From UBA2767 sp965228625 (GTDB taxonomy: Bacteria > Pseudomonadota > Alphaproteobacteria > Rhizobiales > Methyloligellaceae): a stretch of 64,000 nucleotides of DNA. The stretch is taken from positions 3,472,001 to 3,536,000 of the forward strand of contig OZ245829.1 in NCBI GenBank assembly GCA_965228625.1. The letters are read 5' to 3'. The position numbers and the translations under genes were made by a program. The notes under the pieces were generated by a model that was given only the letters and a program-made list of their open reading frames with translations, was not told the DNA's origin and made no database searches. Positions 60,292 through 64,000 of the stretch are shown one piece after another. Numbering within the stretch: the stretch's first letter is position 1; every line of letters starts with the position of its first letter.

Positions 60292-60864
60292 ATGCCCCGG
60301 GACGCCGCGCAGACGCGAAAACGCATCATCGATGCGGCCATCTCCTTGTTCTACAGCGAGGGAATCCGGCGGGTGAGTGTCGACGCCGTGGCCGAAAAGG
60401 CGGGCCTGACGAAGCGCACGCTGTACTATCACTTCCGCAGCAAGGACGATCTGGTCGCCGCCTATCTCGATGCGCGGGATCAGCCGAATCTCACCCTGCT
60501 GGCGCGCTGGTTCAACGAAGCCGATGGTAATCTGGCCGACAAGATCGAGGCCATCTTCACCAATGTGGCGAGGTCGGCGCGTCACCCGAAATGGAAAGGC
60601 TGCGGCTTTTTGCGCACCGCCGCGGAGCTGGCCAGCACGCCGGGACACCCGGCCGTGAAAGTCGGTGCCGCCCACAAGCGCAAATTCGAGGACTGGGTCG
60701 CGGAGCGGATCGCGGAGGAGGGGCTCGCCAACGCGCCTTTGCTGGCGCGGCAGGTCGTGTTGCTCCTTGACGGCGCCTTCTCGGTGATGCTGGTGCACCG
60801 CGACCCGAGCTATATCGAGGATGCGGGCCGGGCCGCCGCCGCGCTTGTCAATTCCGCGCGATAG
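60292..60864 (+). CDS. TetR-family transcriptional regulator
   Basis: ATG at 60292 gives 190 aa (a TTG two codons earlier is possible). The N-terminal helix-turn-helix RIIDAAISLFYSEGIRRVSV followed by AEKAGLTKRTLYYHFRSKDD is standard; the rest is a helical ligand domain with GCGFLRTAAELAS. It resembles regulators of fatty-acid or xenobiotic pathways. Divergent from enoyl-CoA hydratase/SDR and overlapping an operator, it probably represses that operon. It overlaps the convergent Ldh-family gene by 17 bp. Confidence 0.9.
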   Translation: MPRDAAQTRKRIIDAAISLFYSEGIRRVSVDAVAEKAGLTKRTLYYHFRSKDDLVAAYLDARDQPNLTLLARWFNEADGNLADKIEAIFTNVARSARHPKWKGCGFLRTAAELASTPGHPAVKVGAAHKRKFEDWVAERIAEEGLANAPLLARQVVLLLDGAFSVMLVHRDPSYIEDAGRAAAALVNSAR

Positions 60865-61936
60865 CCAGTCCTTCAGATGCGCTTACACCAACGCGTTCGC
60901 CGGCGGCGACGATCACGGCCCAGGCATCTTCGGCAAAGGGCAGGCCTTCATTCAGCCGCCTCTCGCGCGTCATCCGTTCGGGCTCGCCCGGAACCAGGAC
61001 CTCTCCGCCGGGCGTGACCGGATTGGAGCTCTTGACGTAGGTGATGAAGCGTTTGAGCTCGTTCGCATAGGCATCATCGGCATCGAACCGGTCCACCGCC
61101 ATGTAGATCGAGAGCATCCCGTTATAGACACGCGGATAGTCCGGTCCGGTGGCGCCTGACCCGGTGAGTGCGCCGGCCAGCAGCTCGCACATCAGCGCGA
61201 GGCCTGAACCCTTGTGGGCGCCCATCGCCGTCATGGCGCCGGGGCCGCGGCGGTCTTCGGGCGTCACCGCCGGGTCGGCCTCGCCGTAAAGCAACGACGG
61301 GTCGGTGGACATCTCACCCGTGGGGCCGACGAGACTGCCGTCCGGCAGCGCTTTTCCGCCCTTCGCCGCCACCAGAACCTTGCCCTCAGCAACCAGCGAT
61401 GTGGCGAAGTCGAGGATGACGTGCTGCCCGTCGTTTGCCGGCATTCCGATGGCGACGGGCGCGGTCGACATGCGCCGGTCCGTGCCGCCGAACGGGGCGA
61501 CCAGAACGCTTCCCGCCACATTGACGAAATGAATGGAGACCTGATCTTGCGCCGCGGCGGTTTCCGCGAACGCGCCGATGCGTCCGAGATGTCCGGCATG
61601 CCGCAGTGCAACGATTGCCACCCCGTGCTCGCGCGCCTTCGCAATACCGCGTTCGACGGCGAGGGGGCCGACGGTCTGACCGAAGCCGTAATTGCCGTCG
61701 AGAATCAGCAGGCAGTCGCTTTCGCTGACAACGGAAATGTCCCGGTCGGGCAGGAGTTTTTCCTCCGCCAGCCATTTCAGATAACGTGGGGTGCGAATGA
61801 CGCCGTGGCTGTCATGGCCGGTGAGATTTGCGTCGACGAGGTTGTCGGCGATCCGGCGGCTTTCGGCGGGCGAGCATCCGGCCGCGGTGAAGATCTCGCA
61901 GATATATTCGGTCAAGCCGTCGGCCTGAATGTGCAT
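60848..61936 (-). CDS. Ldh-family oxidoreductase (malate/L-lactate/ureidoglycolate dehydrogenase type)
   Basis: ATG at 61936 (MHIQADGLTEYICEIFTAAG) preceded by AGAGGA; 362 aa. Family features: NLTGHDSHGVIRTPRYLKWL with the catalytic His, LRHAGHLGRIGAFAETAAAQ, FVNVAGSVLVAPFGGTDRRM and AMGAHKGSGLALMCELLAGA. These NAD(P)-dependent enzymes differ from the classical Rossmann lactate dehydrogenase and act on 2-hydroxy acids, ureidoglycolate or delta1-piperideine-2-carboxylate. It shares a strand with an M20 peptidase 70 bp upstream. Substrate uncertain. Confidence 0.9.
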   Translation of the reverse strand: MHIQADGLTEYICEIFTAAGCSPAESRRIADNLVDANLTGHDSHGVIRTPRYLKWLAEEKLLPDRDISVVSESDCLLILDGNYGFGQTVGPLAVERGIAKAREHGVAIVALRHAGHLGRIGAFAETAAAQDQVSIHFVNVAGSVLVAPFGGTDRRMSTAPVAIGMPANDGQHVILDFATSLVAEGKVLVAAKGGKALPDGSLVGPTGEMSTDPSLLYGEADPAVTPEDRRGPGAMTAMGAHKGSGLALMCELLAGALTGSGATGPDYPRVYNGMLSIYMAVDRFDADDAYANELKRFITYVKSSNPVTPGGEVLVPGEPERMTRERRLNEGLPFAEDAWAVIVAAGERVGVSASEGLAIARN

Positions 61937-62006
61937 GGGTCCTCTCGGTCGGATTGATGTCGCGACGCGAGGTTTCGCGAGCGCAGAGGCAGAGTACGTT
62001 GTTCTT

Positions 62007-63131
62007 CTAGACGCCGCACCAGCGCTTGGCAATTTCGGCGTAAATGTCCGTCGCTTCGCCGATGCGGTCGACGACGCAATACTCATCCGTCTGGTGCGCC
62101 AGCGCGGCCTCGCCGGGACCGAGGACAACTGTGGGCACGCCGCCGTAAGCCGGCGTGAGGGCGGACGCGTCCGTAAAGTAGGTGGCCGTCACCACCGATC
62201 GGGACCAGCCGGTCTTGTCCGAGACGATGCCGAACACCTCCTGCATCCAGTCGGTCTCGGGCTCCGTCCACACGCCGCCGACGTCGATCATCGTCTCCAC
62301 CTCGACATCATCGCCGAGATAGCTGGCGATCTGGTCGCGCAGCCGACCGTGGTCCTGATCCGGGATCGTGCGCATGTCGATGGTGAACTCGGCATGGTCG
62401 GGCACGGAGTTGACGTTGATGCCGCCGCCCATGGTGCCGACATTGAGCGTCGGTGCGCCCAGCACCGGATGGCGGGCGACGTTGAAGTCGAAATCCTCAA
62501 GCCGGGACATGGCCCGGGCCGCCTTGTAGATGGCGTTGACGCCCTGCTCGGGCATGGAGCCGTGCGCGGTGACGCCCCTGGCGGTTCCCTTGAGCCAGAG
62601 CGCACCCTTGTGCCCGACCCAGGGTTGGTTCGAGCTCGGCTCCGCAACGACGACCGCGCCCACATGTCCCAGCGCGCCGTTTTTCTCCGCCAGATCGAAG
62701 GCGCCGGCGCAGGCGGTCTCTTCACCGGCGGTAATGACCAGTTCCAGGCCGGGCGTGTCCGCCAGATCCTTCGCGAGCGAAATCGCCGCCACCGTGAACG
62801 CGGCCACACCGCTCTTCATATCCGAGGAACCGCGCCCCCAGAGCTTCCCGTCCGAGATCTCCGCGGCGAACGGGTCGACGGACCAGGGCTGCAGGCCGAG
62901 CGGCACCGTGTCCACATGGCCGGTGAAGCACAGGGCTGGCTTGGCGTCGCTCCCGCCGATACGCGCGATCAGGTTGGCACGGCCCTCGCCGAAATCGTGA
63001 TAGGTCAGATCGAATCCGGCGTCTTCGAGCAGGGCGCCCAGATGCTCCGCGCAGACGCGTTCGTTGCCGGGCGGATTGATCGTGTCGAAGCGAACCAACT
63101 CCTGGGTGAGTTCAACCGGACCGACGGCCAT
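62007..63131 (-). CDS. M20-family peptidase/deacylase (ArgE/DapE-like)
   Basis: ATG at 63131 with GGGAGG upstream; 374 aa. Metal ligands: GHVDTVP (His), GRGSSDMKSG (bridging Asp), GEETACAG (Glu pair), VVAEPS (Glu) and a C-terminal ALAHQTDEY (His). The dimerisation domain carries GTARGVTAHGSMPEQGVNAI. Relatives hydrolyse N-acyl amino acids or small peptides (acetylornithine deacetylase, succinyl-diaminopimelate desuccinylase). The gene lies upstream of the Ldh-family gene and divergent from a second M20 gene, suggesting a paired use of N-acyl or carbamoyl compounds. Exact substrate unknown. Confidence 0.92.
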   Translation of the reverse strand: MAVGPVELTQELVRFDTINPPGNERVCAEHLGALLEDAGFDLTYHDFGEGRANLIARIGGSDAKPALCFTGHVDTVPLGLQPWSVDPFAAEISDGKLWGRGSSDMKSGVAAFTVAAISLAKDLADTPGLELVITAGEETACAGAFDLAEKNGALGHVGAVVVAEPSSNQPWVGHKGALWLKGTARGVTAHGSMPEQGVNAIYKAARAMSRLEDFDFNVARHPVLGAPTLNVGTMGGGINVNSVPDHAEFTIDMRTIPDQDHGRLRDQIASYLGDDVEVETMIDVGGVWTEPETDWMQEVFGIVSDKTGWSRSVVTATYFTDASALTPAYGGVPTVVLGPGEAALAHQTDEYCVVDRIGEATDIYAEIAKRWCGV

Positions 63132-63234
63132 TTTTTTCCTCCCTGACAAGAACTGCTTGCCCGTCCCGTGTCCTTGCAACGATATTGGCGCGAGTCAATA
63201 GGCCCGGCCGGGCCGCCAATCACGCGGAGAGATA

Positions 63235-64000
63235 ATGCTGAAAGAAGACCAATTCGACGCGGAAGAGATCCTCGAGCGCATCACGAAGTGGGTGCGCACC
63301 GAGTCGCCGACCCATGACACGGCCGGTGTCAATGCCATGATGGACCTCGCGGAATCGGAGCTGAACGAGATGGGAGCGGCGACCGAGAGGCTGCCCGGTC
63401 TCGACGGGTTCGGCGATGTCGTGACGGGGCGTTTTGCGGACGACAAGGGCAGGAACAGCGGCGGCGTTCTGGTGCTCAGTCATCTCGACACGGTCCACGA
63501 GCTCGGCAGCGCCGAAGGTGTTCTCGAAGTGCGCCGCGACGGCGACAAGGTCTACGGACCCGGCATTCTCGACATGAAGGGCGGGGCGCAACTCGGCCTG
63601 TGCGCCATGCGTGCGCTGCAGAAAGCCGGCGTCTCGCCGAAACTGCCGGTCACCTTCATGTTCACGCCGGACGAGGAGGTCGGTACGCCGTCGGCGCGCG
63701 AGCGGATCGAGACGGAAGCGAAAGCCCACAAATACGTACTGGTTCTCGAATCCTTAAGGCCCTGGGGCGATGTGGTCGTCGGGCGGCACGCCATCCAGCG
63801 GTTCTTTGTGCGCACCCACGGTAGCCCGTCACACGCCGGGTTCACGAAGGCGCAGGGCCGCAGCGCCATCACCAAGATGGCCGACCTGATCGGCCGCATC
63901 GAGGCCATGACCGATTATGACCGTGGGACCACCTACTCGGTCGGCACCGTCCATGGCGGCACCTTCGTGAACGTGGTTGCCATCACCTGCGAGGCGGAGG
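63235..64000 (+). CDS. M20-family peptidase, glutamate-carboxypeptidase-like (3' end outside window)
   Basis: Frame open from the ATG at 63235 to the right edge; 255 codons visible. Start MLKEDQFDAEEILERITKWV. Metal-site motifs: SHLDTVH (His), GPGILDMKGG (Asp), FTPDEEVGT (Glu pair) and the dimerisation-domain His in THGSPSHAGFTKAQGR. This arrangement matches CPG2-like M20 peptidases that release C-terminal glutamate from peptides or folates. The last ligands are beyond the edge. It is divergent from the other M20 gene, with 103 bp between starts. A GGAGAGATA ribosome site precedes the ATG. Confidence 0.9.
   Translation, partial: MLKEDQFDAEEILERITKWVRTESPTHDTAGVNAMMDLAESELNEMGAATERLPGLDGFGDVVTGRFADDKGRNSGGVLVLSHLDTVHELGSAEGVLEVRRDGDKVYGPGILDMKGGAQLGLCAMRALQKAGVSPKLPVTFMFTPDEEVGTPSARERIETEAKAHKYVLVLESLRPWGDVVVGRHAIQRFFVRTHGSPSHAGFTKAQGRSAITKMADLIGRIEAMTDYDRGTTYSVGTVHGGTFVNVVAITCEAE

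Overview
The window is a 64 kb, GC-rich, densely coded chromosomal segment. It most likely comes from a free-living, metabolically versatile alphaproteobacterium. The evidence is several TRAP and tripartite tricarboxylate importers, an FnrL-like regulator with four candidate cluster-ligand cysteines next to hemN, alphaproteobacterial-style Pho, Zur and FNR boxes, and many small acid-catabolism operons each with its own regulator. No rRNA, tRNA, CRISPR array, prophage or intact transposase was seen.

Layout. 1-2.7 kb: C-P lyase genes phnG-H-I-J (phnJ cut by the left edge) behind a near-perfect Pho box. 2.7-11.3 kb: a TAXI-type TRAP importer, universal stress protein, D-amino-acid-dehydrogenase-like enzyme, Asp/Glu racemase-family protein and MmgE/PrpD protein in one operon, with a divergent LysR regulator. 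11.3-14.7 kb: zinc uptake (znuA divergent from znuC-znuB-zur), with a Zur-like box and unusually His-rich proteins. 14.7-27.5 kb: a DctP/DctQM TRAP importer operon with a tiny membrane protein, an IlvD/Edd dehydratase, an RraA-like protein, a HisD-family dehydrogenase, an SDR and a thioesterase. Divergent from it are a GntR regulator, a 2-hydroxyacid dehydrogenase, an HpcH aldolase and an AtuA-type pair.

27.5-37.0 kb is the most unusual part. It holds three paralogous 86-aa acyl carrier proteins, a double CDGSH iron-sulfur protein, an FNR-type regulator, three different 2OG-Fe(II) oxygenase-like proteins, a flavin monooxygenase, hemN and a cytochrome P450. Five FNR-type palindromes lie upstream of the three ACPs, the oxygenase operon and hemN, which suggests one oxygen-controlled regulon. 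No ketosynthase, adenylating enzyme or phosphopantetheinyl transferase is present, so a carrier-protein-tethered oxidation pathway is inferred, not shown.

37.1-45.8 kb: two RND efflux pump/adaptor pairs. 46-50.3 kb: a TctCBA importer with a GntR regulator; a 276-bp MITE-like element with perfect 21-bp terminal inverted repeats sits exactly between tctB and tctA. A diverged copy of its ends brackets the second ACP gene. 50.4-54.8 kb: metallo-hydrolase, gamma-glutamyltransferase-like, GAF, a frameshifted XRE-cupin regulator, and GNAT. 55-58.5 kb: a small hypothetical protein, SelO and an exported unknown. 58.6-64 kb: SDR, enoyl-CoA hydratase, TetR, an Ldh-family oxidoreductase and two divergent M20 peptidases, the last one cut by the right edge.
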